The notes under the pieces are model-generated. The model was not told the DNA's origin and did no database searches. It saw only the letters and a list, made by a program, of their open reading frames with translations. A DNA stretch of 12,423 bases from Thermoanaerobaculia bacterium (GTDB taxonomy: Bacteria; Acidobacteriota; Thermoanaerobaculia; Gp7-AA8): the NCBI GenBank assembly GCA_023700825.1, contig JAMPYE010000077.1, forward strand, positions 1 through 12,423. The letters are read 5' to 3'. Below, piece after piece: positions 7,073 to 12,423 of the stretch (the stretch's first letter is position 1; every line of letters begins with the position of its first letter). A program made the translations under genes and the position numbers.

Positions 7073-7138
7073 GGCTCCTCCTTTCCGGGCAAAGGCCCCA
7101 ATTCAATATGGATCCGGCGTCCGCCAGGCTGCGAGTCC

Positions 7139-7206
7139 GTGAGTCACCCCTCGCCGAGGCTCCCGTCACATTCGTGACGCTCAACCCGCACTGTGACTTT
7201 CGTCAC
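7139..7206. promoter_or_regulatory. Three evenly spaced GTGA/TCAC dyads, candidate Crp/FNR-family operators
   Basis: Dyad 1 is GTGAGTCAC (7139-7147, centre 7143). Dyad 2 is GTCAC-attc-GTGAC (7165-7178, centre 7171.5). Dyad 3 is GTGAC-tttc-GTCAC (7193-7206, centre 7199.5). Read from 7192, dyad 3 is TGTGA-N6-TCACG, one base from the Crp consensus TGTGA-N6-TCACA. Centres are 28.5 and 28 bases apart. The Crp-family gene next door is the obvious candidate binder. Confidence 0.55.
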
Positions 7207-7286
7207 GGCGAGAGGTAACCCAGACCGCCCCTGCGTTTAGCACGACGGAGCACAATTGCCCTTAGCCCCGGCAAGGCAGGTTCTGA

Positions 7287-7418
7287 TTGCGAAGAGTCAG
7301 TGCCAGAAACCTCGATCTTCTGGTCGCTTTCGTAACGGAGGTCGCGGCGGCGCTCGCCATCGCGTGGCTCCTGTACGAGATGGTGGTCCAGTGGGCGAGA
7401 CTTACAGGACGGATGTAG
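7287..7418 (+). CDS. Possible small membrane peptide (43 residues)
   Basis: From a TTG at 7287 the frame is open for 43 codons to TAG at 7416. The product starts LRRVSARN and then has a hydrophobic stretch (LLVAFVTEVAAALAIAWLLY, about residues 11-30), ending in a basic tail. AAGGCAGG lies six bases before the TTG. One membrane-spanning helix with a basic N-terminus is typical of real small membrane proteins. The start codon is weak, nothing is recognisable, and chance cannot be excluded at this length. It lies 25 bases before the FNR-type regulator and could be co-transcribed with it. Confidence 0.28.
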   Translation: MRRVSARNLDLLVAFVTEVAAALAIAWLLYEMVVQWARLTGRM

Positions 7419-7443
7419 GCAGGGGCACGCAGAGGGAGGTCCG

Positions 7444-8166
7444 ATGCGCTCGTCTCCGTATGGTTTCGAGATCGTGGAGAACTGCTCGAATTGCAGTCTC
7501 CGAGATGGAACGTTTTTTTGCAGCCTCGGCAGCGCCGCGCTGAAGGCGTTTGACCAGGCATCGGTGGCGTCCGTTTATCCGGGCGGCTCGGTGCTCTACG
7601 TCGAAGGCCAGACGGCGCGCGGCGTCTTCATGATCTGCCGCGGCAAGGCGAAGCTGAGCATCGCATCGCGCGACGGGAAGAGCCTGATCACGCGGGTCGC
7701 GCACGCGGGCGAGCTCCTGGGCGTGGGGAGCGCGATTCTCGATGCGCCGTACCAGGCGACGGTCGAGACGATCGAGCCGTGCCAGATACGGCACGTCAAG
7801 CGCGAGGAGTTCGTCAAGTTCATCCGGGAGCATGCCGACGCGTGCTACCGCGTGACCGAGCAGCTCAGTCACGAGTGTCACAACGCGAACGACCACATCC
7901 GTTCGCTCGGGCTCTCCCACTCCGCATCCGAGAAGCTCGCGCACCTGATTCTCGCCTGGTGCGAGGAGTCCGGCAAAGAGGGGTCCACGGGCACGCGCCT
8001 CAAGATGATGATGACGCACCATGAGGTGTCGCAGCTGATCGGCACCTCCCGCGAGACGGTCACCCGGATCCTCGGCGAGATGCGTGAGCGCGGAATCCTC
8101 TCGATCCGCGGCTCGACGATGGTCGTCCACAACAAGGCAGCGCTCGAGGCGATGGTGCTGCTGTAG
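7444..8166 (+). CDS. Crp/Fnr-family transcriptional regulator with N-terminal cysteine cluster
   Basis: A 240-residue regulator. Residues 14-26 hold C14-x2-C17-x8-C26 at the N-terminus. The cyclic-nucleotide-binding-type beta roll follows (about 35-125, PGGSVLYVEGQ, GELLGVGS), with C113 where FNR has its fourth cluster ligand, then a dimer helix (126-155). A helix-turn-helix spans about 190-219 (THHEVSQLIGTSRETVTRIL), with the recognition segment TSRETVTR. The four cysteines suggest an oxygen- or NO-sensitive [4Fe-4S] cluster as in FNR, though the spacing differs from E. coli FNR. The Crp cAMP-contact motif is not evident. GGGAGG precedes the ATG at 7444. Probable targets are its own promoter and usp (dyads at 7139-7206) and perhaps ric downstream. 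A terminator-like hairpin follows inside the repeat element. Confidence 0.9.
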   Translation: MRSSPYGFEIVENCSNCSLRDGTFFCSLGSAALKAFDQASVASVYPGGSVLYVEGQTARGVFMICRGKAKLSIASRDGKSLITRVAHAGELLGVGSAILDAPYQATVETIEPCQIRHVKREEFVKFIREHADACYRVTEQLSHECHNANDHIRSLGLSHSASEKLAHLILAWCEESGKEGSTGTRLKMMMTHHEVSQLIGTSRETVTRILGEMRERGILSIRGSTMVVHNKAALEAMVLL

Positions 8167-8193
8167 GTCGTGCGGGCGGAGGTTGTGGAGGAT

Positions 8194-8358
8194 AGTTGTT
8201 AGTTGTTAGTTCTTAGTTGTTAGACAGTCAGCGAGAAGGGCGCGGGCTTGGGCGGCTCGCGCCTTTTGCTTTCGGCATCGCTGGCGGCTCGATTCGCCGC
8301 CAGCCGATTCCTCTCTCCTTCACGCTGCCTGTCTAACAACTAACAACTAACAACTAAC
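8194..8358. repeat. Heptad-repeat hairpin element, copy 1 (MITE-like)
   Basis: Left arm 8198-8227 and right arm 8329-8358 are 30-base inverted repeats with one mismatch. Each is built from 7-base units (TTAGTTG on the left, ACAACTA on the right) and capped by GACAG/CTGTC. The 101-base interior has a CTGGCGGC/GCCGCCAG stem (8281-8288 with 8296-8303). No reading frame or transposase is present. The right end, CTTCACGCTGC onward (8318-8358), matches copy 2 at 9389-9429 with a single base difference. Confidence 0.85.
8239..8267 (+). terminator. Probable intrinsic terminator of the FNR-type gene, inside repeat copy 1
   Basis: GGCGCG (8239-8244) pairs with CGCGCC (8258-8263), a 13-base loop, followed by TTTT at 8264-8267. 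The stem is short and the T run is brief, so termination may be partial. Confidence 0.45.
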
Positions 8359-8511
8359 CCCGCCCCCCTCCGGGTCGATCTGCCCGCGCGACTGGCCACA
8401 CGTCACCGGCCAGCGGTGCGAGCTTTCACATCCGCCGGTGCCCGATCTCCTGTTCTCCCGCGCGTCGAGGATCCATTCTCTTCTCGTGACGGCAGTCGGA
8501 AGGAGGACGAA

Positions 8512-9267
8512 GTGAAACCCAGTTCGAGCCGGCGTGTATGCGATCTCGCGACGGATTTCCCGACGATCATCCCCGCACTGGAGGATCTCGGAATCGACTA
8601 CTGCTGCAGGGGCAGCCGGACGCTGCTGGAGGCGTGCGACTCGGTCGGAGTGGATGCCGACGAGTGGCTCGAGCAGCTCGGAGAGATCGAATCGGCTGAC
8701 ACGGGCGAGGGAGAAATCCCGCTGCGCCAGTGGAACAAGGAGACTCTCACCGCGTTGATCAATTTCATCGTCGGCGAGCATCAGACGTTCGAGCACCGCG
8801 AAATGGTCCACCTCGCGGCGCGTCTCGAACGGGCCCGCCGCAGCCACGGGGCGCAATACCCCGTCATCGCGCGAGTCGCACACATTTTCCGGCGCATCAG
8901 CGAGACACTTCAAATCCATTCGCATCAGGAGGAGCGGGACCTGTTCCAGCGCATCGAAGAGATGGAGCAGGCCCTCACCGCGGGACACGAAGAGCCCCTG
9001 CGTTACGAAAGGAGTCTCAGCGAGCGCGTCCTGATCGAGTTCCTCGAACATGACGTGATCGACGAGAAGCTGCGCACGATGCGCGAGTTGACCGCCGATT
9101 ACCGGCTGCCGTCCGATGCTCCCCGCTCCGTGCTGGCGCTATGGGCCGACCTGCGCAAGTTCGACCGCCACCTGCAGCGGCACATCCATCTCGAGAACAA
9201 CATCGTCTACCCGCGGGCGATCGCGATGGAGAGCGGCGCGAAGCTCGCGCAGGGAGTATTCGGGTAA
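8512..9267 (+). CDS. ric: Iron-sulfur cluster repair di-iron protein Ric (YtfE/ScdA/DnrN)
   Basis: A 251-residue cytoplasmic protein that restores Fe-S clusters damaged by nitric oxide or oxidants. An N-terminal ScdA domain (about 8-60) carries DFPTIIPALEDLGIDYCCRG with the paired cysteines C31-C32. The hemerythrin-like four-helix bundle follows (about 78-236). By comparison with E. coli YtfE the di-iron ligands are H90, H136 with E140, H180, and H224 with E228 (HIHLENNIVYPRA); all are present. The GTG at 8512 is chosen because AAGGAGG sits five bases before it; the frame upstream to 8416 is not family-like. The gene stands alone between two repeat elements and downstream of an FNR-type regulator, consistent with NO/oxygen-responsive expression, although no operator dyad is visible in its own promoter region. 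Confidence 0.94.
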   Translation: MKPSSSRRVCDLATDFPTIIPALEDLGIDYCCRGSRTLLEACDSVGVDADEWLEQLGEIESADTGEGEIPLRQWNKETLTALINFIVGEHQTFEHREMVHLAARLERARRSHGAQYPVIARVAHIFRRISETLQIHSHQEERDLFQRIEEMEQALTAGHEEPLRYERSLSERVLIEFLEHDVIDEKLRTMRELTADYRLPSDAPRSVLALWADLRKFDRHLQRHIHLENNIVYPRAIAMESGAKLAQGVFG

Positions 9268-9281
9268 GGCAGGCGCGAGGG

Positions 9282-9441
9282 AGTTGTCAGTTGTTAGTTG
9301 TTAGACAGGCTGCGCCACTGCCACGGCTGGTTTCGTCTCGAGGGTTCGTTCGTGTTGCGTCTTCTCGCCGCGAGTCAAAGCCCTTTAGCTTCACGCTGCC
9401 TGTCTAACAACTAACAACTGACAACTAACAACTAGAAACTA
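9282..9441. repeat. Heptad-repeat hairpin element, copy 2 (MITE-like)
   Basis: Left arm 9282-9308 and right arm 9400-9426 are perfect 27-base inverted repeats, including a shared variant (TCAG opposite CTGA) not found in copy 1. The right side continues in phase as six 7-base units: CTGTCTA, ACAACTA, ACAACTG, ACAACTA, ACAACTA and GAAACTA (9400-9441). The 91-base interior is unlike copy 1 except for CTTCACGCTGC at its right edge. No open frame is present. The last two units form the end of the hydrolase gene. Confidence 0.87.
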
Positions 9442-10292
9442 GCGACCGGCCCCGCCACCCGCCCCAGAAACCGCCCCACCACTGCCACGAACTCCTCCGC
9501 GTGCGTTACGTACGGCAGATGCCCTGCGCGGCGAATCTCGTGGTAATCGCAGTGCGGAAGCGCGCGCGCCATCTCCACCGCGCGGGCCCGTGGGACGAGA
9601 TGGTCGGAGAGGCCGTGGATGACGAGCGCGGGAGCCTCGATTTCCGGGAGCCTCGGGAGCAGGTTGGTCGCGAAGATCGTGCGCAGCCTTCGCGCCCGCT
9701 CCTTTGCCGAGATCGCGACCGTGTCTTCGATGATGGCCGATAGGCCCGCGGGATCGATGTCGAACCCGCCGACGACGCGTGCGGTGATCGGGGCGAGCGG
9801 CGCGGCCGCGAGCTGGAGCGCCGGGATGACGTGCCGCATGAACGGCAAGGTGCCGAGGCGTGTGCCGTTCGCGAAGGCGGCGGTCAGGATCAGCCCGGAG
9901 GTCACGCGACTCATGCGCAGCGCGGTGTTGATTGCCACCAGGCCGCCGAACGACGTCCCGAGCAGCACGGGACGATCGAAGCGCGTGATGTACTCGGCGA
10001 TGACTTCGGTGAGCGACTCGACGGGATTTCCCGGGTACGGCCTGTCGAGTGGGCCACTCACCATGCGAACGTCCCAACACGCCGCAAGAGGCGCGAGCCG
10101 TGCGAACGAGCGCCCCGACGCCGAGAAGCCGGGAATGCAGACGAGCGTGCGGCGCGCGTCCCGCACTCTGCCCGGGAACGTGTACTCGCGGAGAGGCAGG
10201 CCGCCGACGACGAGGTCTTCCGACGGCAGCCCGAACTCGCCGGCGGAGACCGGAGCGCCCACTGGCCCGAGGGCCATGATCTGCGGCGACAT
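9432..10292 (-). CDS. Alpha/beta-hydrolase fold protein
   Basis: A 286-residue cytoplasmic protein with the complete catalytic triad. The nucleophile elbow GTSFGG carries S114, the acid is D230 (HGLSDHLVP), and the base is H258 (RRAGHLPYVTH). VCIPGFSASGRSF (51-63) forms the oxyanion loop, and residues 140-200 form a helical cap. The fold covers esterases, acyl-ACP-type thioesterases, C-C hydrolases and haloperoxidase-like enzymes, and the substrate cannot be told from sequence. The ATG at 10292 has no ribosome site, but TATTCT (10305-10300) lies seven bases before it, which suits a leaderless transcript; ATG at 10277 is an alternative. The last codons (Ser-Phe) and the TAG stop fall in the heptad-repeat array, so the C-terminus has been shaped by that element. 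Confidence 0.9.
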   Translation of the reverse strand: MSPQIMALGPVGAPVSAGEFGLPSEDLVVGGLPLREYTFPGRVRDARRTLVCIPGFSASGRSFARLAPLAACWDVRMVSGPLDRPYPGNPVESLTEVIAEYITRFDRPVLLGTSFGGLVAINTALRMSRVTSGLILTAAFANGTRLGTLPFMRHVIPALQLAAAPLAPITARVVGGFDIDPAGLSAIIEDTVAISAKERARRLRTIFATNLLPRLPEIEAPALVIHGLSDHLVPRARAVEMARALPHCDYHEIRRAGHLPYVTHAEEFVAVVGRFLGRVAGPVASF

Positions 10293-10299
10293 CGGCCGC

Positions 10300-10305
10300 A
10301 GAATA
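10300..10305 (-). promoter_or_regulatory. Candidate -10 element of the hydrolase gene
   Basis: TATTCT on the minus strand fits TANNNT and sits seven bases before the ATG at 10292. No good -35 is seen 16-18 bases upstream. The distance implies that transcription begins at or near the start codon. Confidence 0.35.
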
Positions 10306-10410
10306 AGCGAGATTCCCCTCGTTGCGTCGTGACTGTGATGCCCCGGCGATGTGACTGGCGCCCCGCGAAGCGGTGTGCGACTGCTTCGCAGCCGTCCCTC
10401 GCAGTTCGCC

Positions 10411-10431
10411 GGTCACACCTGCGGGGTGACC
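10411..10431. promoter_or_regulatory. GGTCAC-N9-GTGACC dyad upstream of the radical-SAM-like gene
   Basis: Six-base perfect arms at 10411-10416 and 10426-10431. The halves resemble those of the dyads at 7139-7206, but the spacer is nine bases rather than four. It lies between the divergent hydrolase and radical-SAM-like genes. A single short dyad in GC-rich DNA may be chance. Confidence 0.25.
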
Positions 10432-10488
10432 AGTGGAACTGCCGCGAGCCGATTCTCGACATAAGTAGGATGAAAGAAGGAGGCTGGG

Positions 10489-11472
10489 GTGTCTTCGTCT
10501 CATCGCGAGGGACCCGCGTTGATCATCTTCGAGCTCGGCCGGCTCGCGAGGTTCGGCGAGCAGCGGCTCTGCGTCGAGGAAATCATCTGCGTGTTCGACG
10601 AGGCGGCCGAGCTCGACGTGCGCCACATGGTCCTCGAAGTCGCCGGCCCGCTCCGCGCCGACGATCTCGTGATGCTCGCGTCGAGCGCCGCGAAGAGGGT
10701 GGAGCACGTGACGCTGGCGGTCGAGCCCGGATTCGCGCTCGATTCGTCGGTCGCGTCGGAGCTCGGCGACGCCGGGGTCTGTGACGTGGCTCTGCCGTTC
10801 GACGTCTTCGGGAACCTCGACGCGGTGCCTCGCGAGACGATCGACATGCTGCGAGACGAGGGACTCGGTGTTCGCGCGATTGCCCCCGCATGGCCGGGCC
10901 TCTGCGACGTCGCGAGCGTCGCTCTGCGCCTGGCGTCGATCGGAGTCACCCGCCTTCAGCTGAACGTCACCTGCGGTTCGGCTCACTGTTCGCTTACGGC
11001 AGGGATGGTGGAGCGGCTTGCGCGCTCGATCGTCGAGGTGGCGCGGTCGGGCCTTCTCGCGATGATTGTGACCGAGCTGCCGCTGGTCATGCGCATCGAC
11101 ATCGAGGCGTCGCGCGCCGCCGGAGATCGCGGGCGGACGATTCCGCGGGCGCCGATCGAGCTCGACGACAGCCGGACGACCATGCGGATCGGCAGAACCG
11201 GCGACGTCATTCCGTCGCGGGCGCTTCCCCTCGTGGCCGGCAACGTGCGTCGCCAGCGGCTCGACGGGATCTGGAGCGTATCGAAGATTTACCCGAGACT
11301 GCGCGATCGAGAGCGGCTCGTCGGACGCTGCGGCGACTGCGTCTGGCGCGACCTGTGCGGAGGATCACGCGCCAGGGCATGGCATGCGGAAGGCGACTAT
11401 AGCGCGGCTGATCCCGCGTGCGCCCTCCCGCTGACGCCCGCGACGGTGGGTGCTCGTCTCGCTACGGCATGA
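10489..11472 (+). CDS. Radical-SAM/SPASM-like protein lacking the radical SAM cysteines
   Basis: A 327-residue protein whose C-terminus (258-311) matches the heme-biosynthesis/peptide-modification branch of radical SAM proteins (AhbC/AhbD/NirJ type): GNVRRQRLDGIWSVS, then GRCGDCVWRDLCGGSRARA and GDYSAADPACA, giving C281, C284, C290 and C311 as an auxiliary-cluster set. Residues 10-200 read as a TIM-barrel-like series (FDEAAELDVRHMVLEVAGP, TLAVEPG, LPFDVFG, GVTRLQLNV), but the CxxxCxxC expected near residues 15-30 is missing: only C28 and C34 occur there. The usual PCxxxPL cysteine is Ser (S243). It probably cannot cleave SAM and may be a binding or scaffold homologue. GTG at 10489 is preceded by AAGGAGG (10477-10483). 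It converges on the PilZ gene. Confidence 0.75.
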   Translation: MSSSHREGPALIIFELGRLARFGEQRLCVEEIICVFDEAAELDVRHMVLEVAGPLRADDLVMLASSAAKRVEHVTLAVEPGFALDSSVASELGDAGVCDVALPFDVFGNLDAVPRETIDMLRDEGLGVRAIAPAWPGLCDVASVALRLASIGVTRLQLNVTCGSAHCSLTAGMVERLARSIVEVARSGLLAMIVTELPLVMRIDIEASRAAGDRGRTIPRAPIELDDSRTTMRIGRTGDVIPSRALPLVAGNVRRQRLDGIWSVSKIYPRLRDRERLVGRCGDCVWRDLCGGSRARAWHAEGDYSAADPACALPLTPATVGARLATA

Positions 11473-11623
11473 ATCGCTGCGGCGGGATCGAGTCGTCGAC
11501 GATGAGGCTCAGCTCGGCACACGTTCTGATCGTCCAACGCGTGCTCTCGTCCCCCCTCTCATAAGCGTCGCAGAGAAGATCGACCTGTTCGCTGTCCTCG
11601 TGCGACCAGAGAGTGAATCCCTC
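11462..11623 (-). pseudogene. Open continuation of the PilZ frame beyond its amber stop
   Basis: Directly after the TAG at 11624-11626 the same frame stays open for 53 codons to a second TAG at 11462-11464. The residues look natural (SEQVDLLCDAYERGDES near the middle, SIPPQRFMP at the end) and roughly four fifths of third positions are G or C, as in the real genes nearby. There is no ATG, GTG or TTG in the frame except one near the very end, so it is not an independent gene. It ends 11 bases into the convergent gene at 11472, the tight end-to-end packing of real genes. The likely reading is a former C-terminal part cut off by a nonsense change, or a single-base sequence error. Confidence 0.42.
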
Positions 11624-12235
11624 CTACGGCTGCTCGGGGGAGTGCGTTTTCTTCTTCGTCCAGCCCGCGCCTCCGAGAGCGTACCGGACGTAGCCGCGCT
11701 CCCGTGCGATCCTGTAGTAGGGCAGCGCGATATCGCTCTCGTAGCGGTACGCGACGTCGCCCGGGTTCGCCGTCACCTGACCTCCGCGCGCGAAGATCAC
11801 CATCCGCTCGAGAAACTTCGGCACGTCGCCGCGCGCATTCGCCCGCTGTTCGTCGAGTGCGTGGCTGAGCTCGTCCGCGATTCGCGCACGGAGACTCCGG
11901 GCTCCCGCGCTCGCGTTTTCCGAGAAGCGCAGCCCCGACTGGTAGATCGTGAGCCCCTCGGAGAACGTGTCGAACTTGCAGCGAATCACGCTCGCCGTCA
12001 GTTCGATCGGCGTGTCGTGCCACTCGAACGAGACTCTCACTTCGGAGCCGACCTTCAGCGGGAAGTCGTGCTCCGCGCGGAGGCCAGTTAGGCTCACGTC
12101 GCGAATCACGATGCCCCGCCCCCCGATCTTTCCGGCGAGAGCCTTTGCCAGGTGAATGCGCGCGATTGCGCGCATCCTTGGAGTCCGCGACATCCGGGTC
12201 ATCTTCTCATTGTCGATCGCCGAGGCGTCGGACAC
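11624..12235 (-). CDS. PilZ-domain c-di-GMP-binding protein
   Basis: A 203-residue protein with a PilZ domain at about 20-108. The c-di-GMP motifs are both there: R22-x3-R26 (RAIAR) and D46-x-S48-x2-G51 (DVSLTG), followed by the beta-barrel strands KVGSEVRVSFEW, ELTASVIRC and GLTIYQSGLRFS. A helical, charged tail (110-203) has no recognised domain. It should be a cytoplasmic effector that changes partner binding when c-di-GMP rises, typically for motility, exopolysaccharide or transcription control. The GTG at 12235 is the furthest upstream start and has no well-placed ribosome site (AAGGAG lies 30 bases off); ATG codons 12 and 15 are credible alternatives. The frame continues beyond the TAG stop as plausible coding sequence, so the protein may be truncated. 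Confidence 0.85.
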   Translation of the reverse strand: MSDASAIDNEKMTRMSRTPRMRAIARIHLAKALAGKIGGRGIVIRDVSLTGLRAEHDFPLKVGSEVRVSFEWHDTPIELTASVIRCKFDTFSEGLTIYQSGLRFSENASAGARSLRARIADELSHALDEQRANARGDVPKFLERMVIFARGGQVTANPGDVAYRYESDIALPYYRIARERGYVRYALGGAGWTKKKTHSPEQP

Positions 12236-12423
12236 CGATGTTCGAGGTCGCGCTGCGACGTGACTCTCCTTACATGAGGAAGGTCAGCGTGTCACGGGCT
12301 GCGGGGAAAAACGGAGAATCGAGATTTGAGAGATGGGAGACCGGCCGTTGTGTGTCTGCTGAAATGAAAGGGGCGGAACGGCAGGAGAGACCCAGTGCGG
12401 ACCGGTTCCAGCTCATATTCAGC
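12236..12423. other. Region upstream of the PilZ gene, with possible start of a plus-strand gene
   Basis: Mostly non-coding. Near the edge, an ATG at 12364 stays open for all 20 remaining codons but lacks a ribosome site. A GTG at 12395 in another frame has AGGAGAG five bases before it and nine open codons. Either could be the beginning of a gene divergent from pilZ; too little is visible to choose. Confidence 0.25.

Larger units (their letters stand above)
7073..7443. promoter_or_regulatory. Divergent control region between usp and the FNR-type regulator
   Basis: A 371-base gap. From left to right it holds the USP ribosome site, a possible minus-strand -10 (CATATT, 7110-7105), three GTGA/TCAC dyads (7139-7206), and a possible 43-codon small gene (7287-7418). 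GGGAGG just before 7444 serves the regulator. Assuming the -10 is right, the first dyad would lie near -45 of the USP promoter, close to the position used by Crp/FNR activators. Confidence 0.45.
8167..8511. other. Intergenic region between the FNR-type gene and ric
   Basis: A 345-base gap. It holds the first heptad-repeat hairpin element (8194-8358) and a GC hairpin with TTTT at 8239-8267 inside it. After 8359 there is C-rich sequence with isolated GTCAC (8402-8406) and GTGAC (8486-8490) half-sites but no dyad, then AAGGAGG at 8500-8506 serving ric. I see no further gene. Confidence 0.6.

Noticed and set aside
6179..7177. Plus-strand open frame of 332 codons
   Set aside because: Antisense shadow of the tandem USP gene.
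5682..7184. Minus-strand open frame of 500 codons
   Set aside because: Arg-rich shadow running through both the USP and archease genes and the GCATTCC repeat; the real proteins in the other frame are clear.
7240..7260. Sigma-54 (-24/-12) promoter before the FNR-type gene
   Set aside because: GG and GC doublets are present, but their spacing is nine rather than ten bases and the flanking consensus is poor.
8416..8511. N-terminal extension of Ric
   Set aside because: AAGGAGG directly precedes the GTG at 8512, and the ScdA domain begins shortly after; the extra residues are not family-like.
8194..9441. CRISPR array
   Set aside because: The heptads are contiguous without spacers and arranged as inverted arms; no cas genes are present.
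9439..10986. Minus-strand open frame of 515 codons
   Set aside because: Overlaps the hydrolase in another frame and lies antisense to the radical-SAM-like gene; extremely Arg-rich, no motifs.

Overview
The window is high-GC, gene-dense bacterial chromosome. All genes look vertically ordinary in codon use, and I see no phage, transposase, CRISPR or RNA gene. The gene set (ECF sigma factor, PilZ, tandem USP, FKBP, RtcB/archease, FNR-type regulator with Ric) suggests a GC-rich free-living lineage such as Acidobacteriota or a neighbouring soil/sediment phylum. That placement is an inference from general character, not from a marker gene.

Left part (1-1693, all minus strand): a CheY-like single-domain response regulator, a secreted/inner-membrane protein of unknown function, and the first 66 codons of an ECF-type sigma factor. 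The sigma factor start overlaps the membrane protein stop as ATGA. Plus strand 1904-4110: a COG2403-type P-loop protein of the cyclic 2,3-diphosphoglycerate synthetase family, then a secreted protein with two FKBP domains. Each is closed by a clear intrinsic terminator.

Middle part (4187-7072, minus strand): a stress/RNA-repair run in transcription order tandem universal stress protein, archease, RtcB RNA ligase. Archease is the known activator of RtcB. Three evenly spaced GTGA/TCAC dyads lie between the divergent USP gene and an FNR-type Crp regulator, and the regulator carries an N-terminal cysteine cluster. Next is the di-iron Fe-S repair protein Ric/YtfE, bracketed by two related hairpin elements built of the 7-base repeat ACAACTA/TAGTTGT. 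Together these suggest a module answering oxygen or nitric oxide stress.

Right part (9432-12423): an alpha/beta hydrolase whose last codons and stop lie inside the second repeat element; a divergent radical-SAM-like protein that has lost the CxxxCxxC motif but keeps the C-terminal SPASM-type cysteines; and a convergent PilZ protein with intact c-di-GMP motifs. The PilZ frame continues as plausible coding sequence for 53 more codons past an amber stop. The most unusual items are the radical SAM pseudoenzyme, the twin heptad-repeat hairpins around ric, the spaced dyads, and the interrupted PilZ frame.
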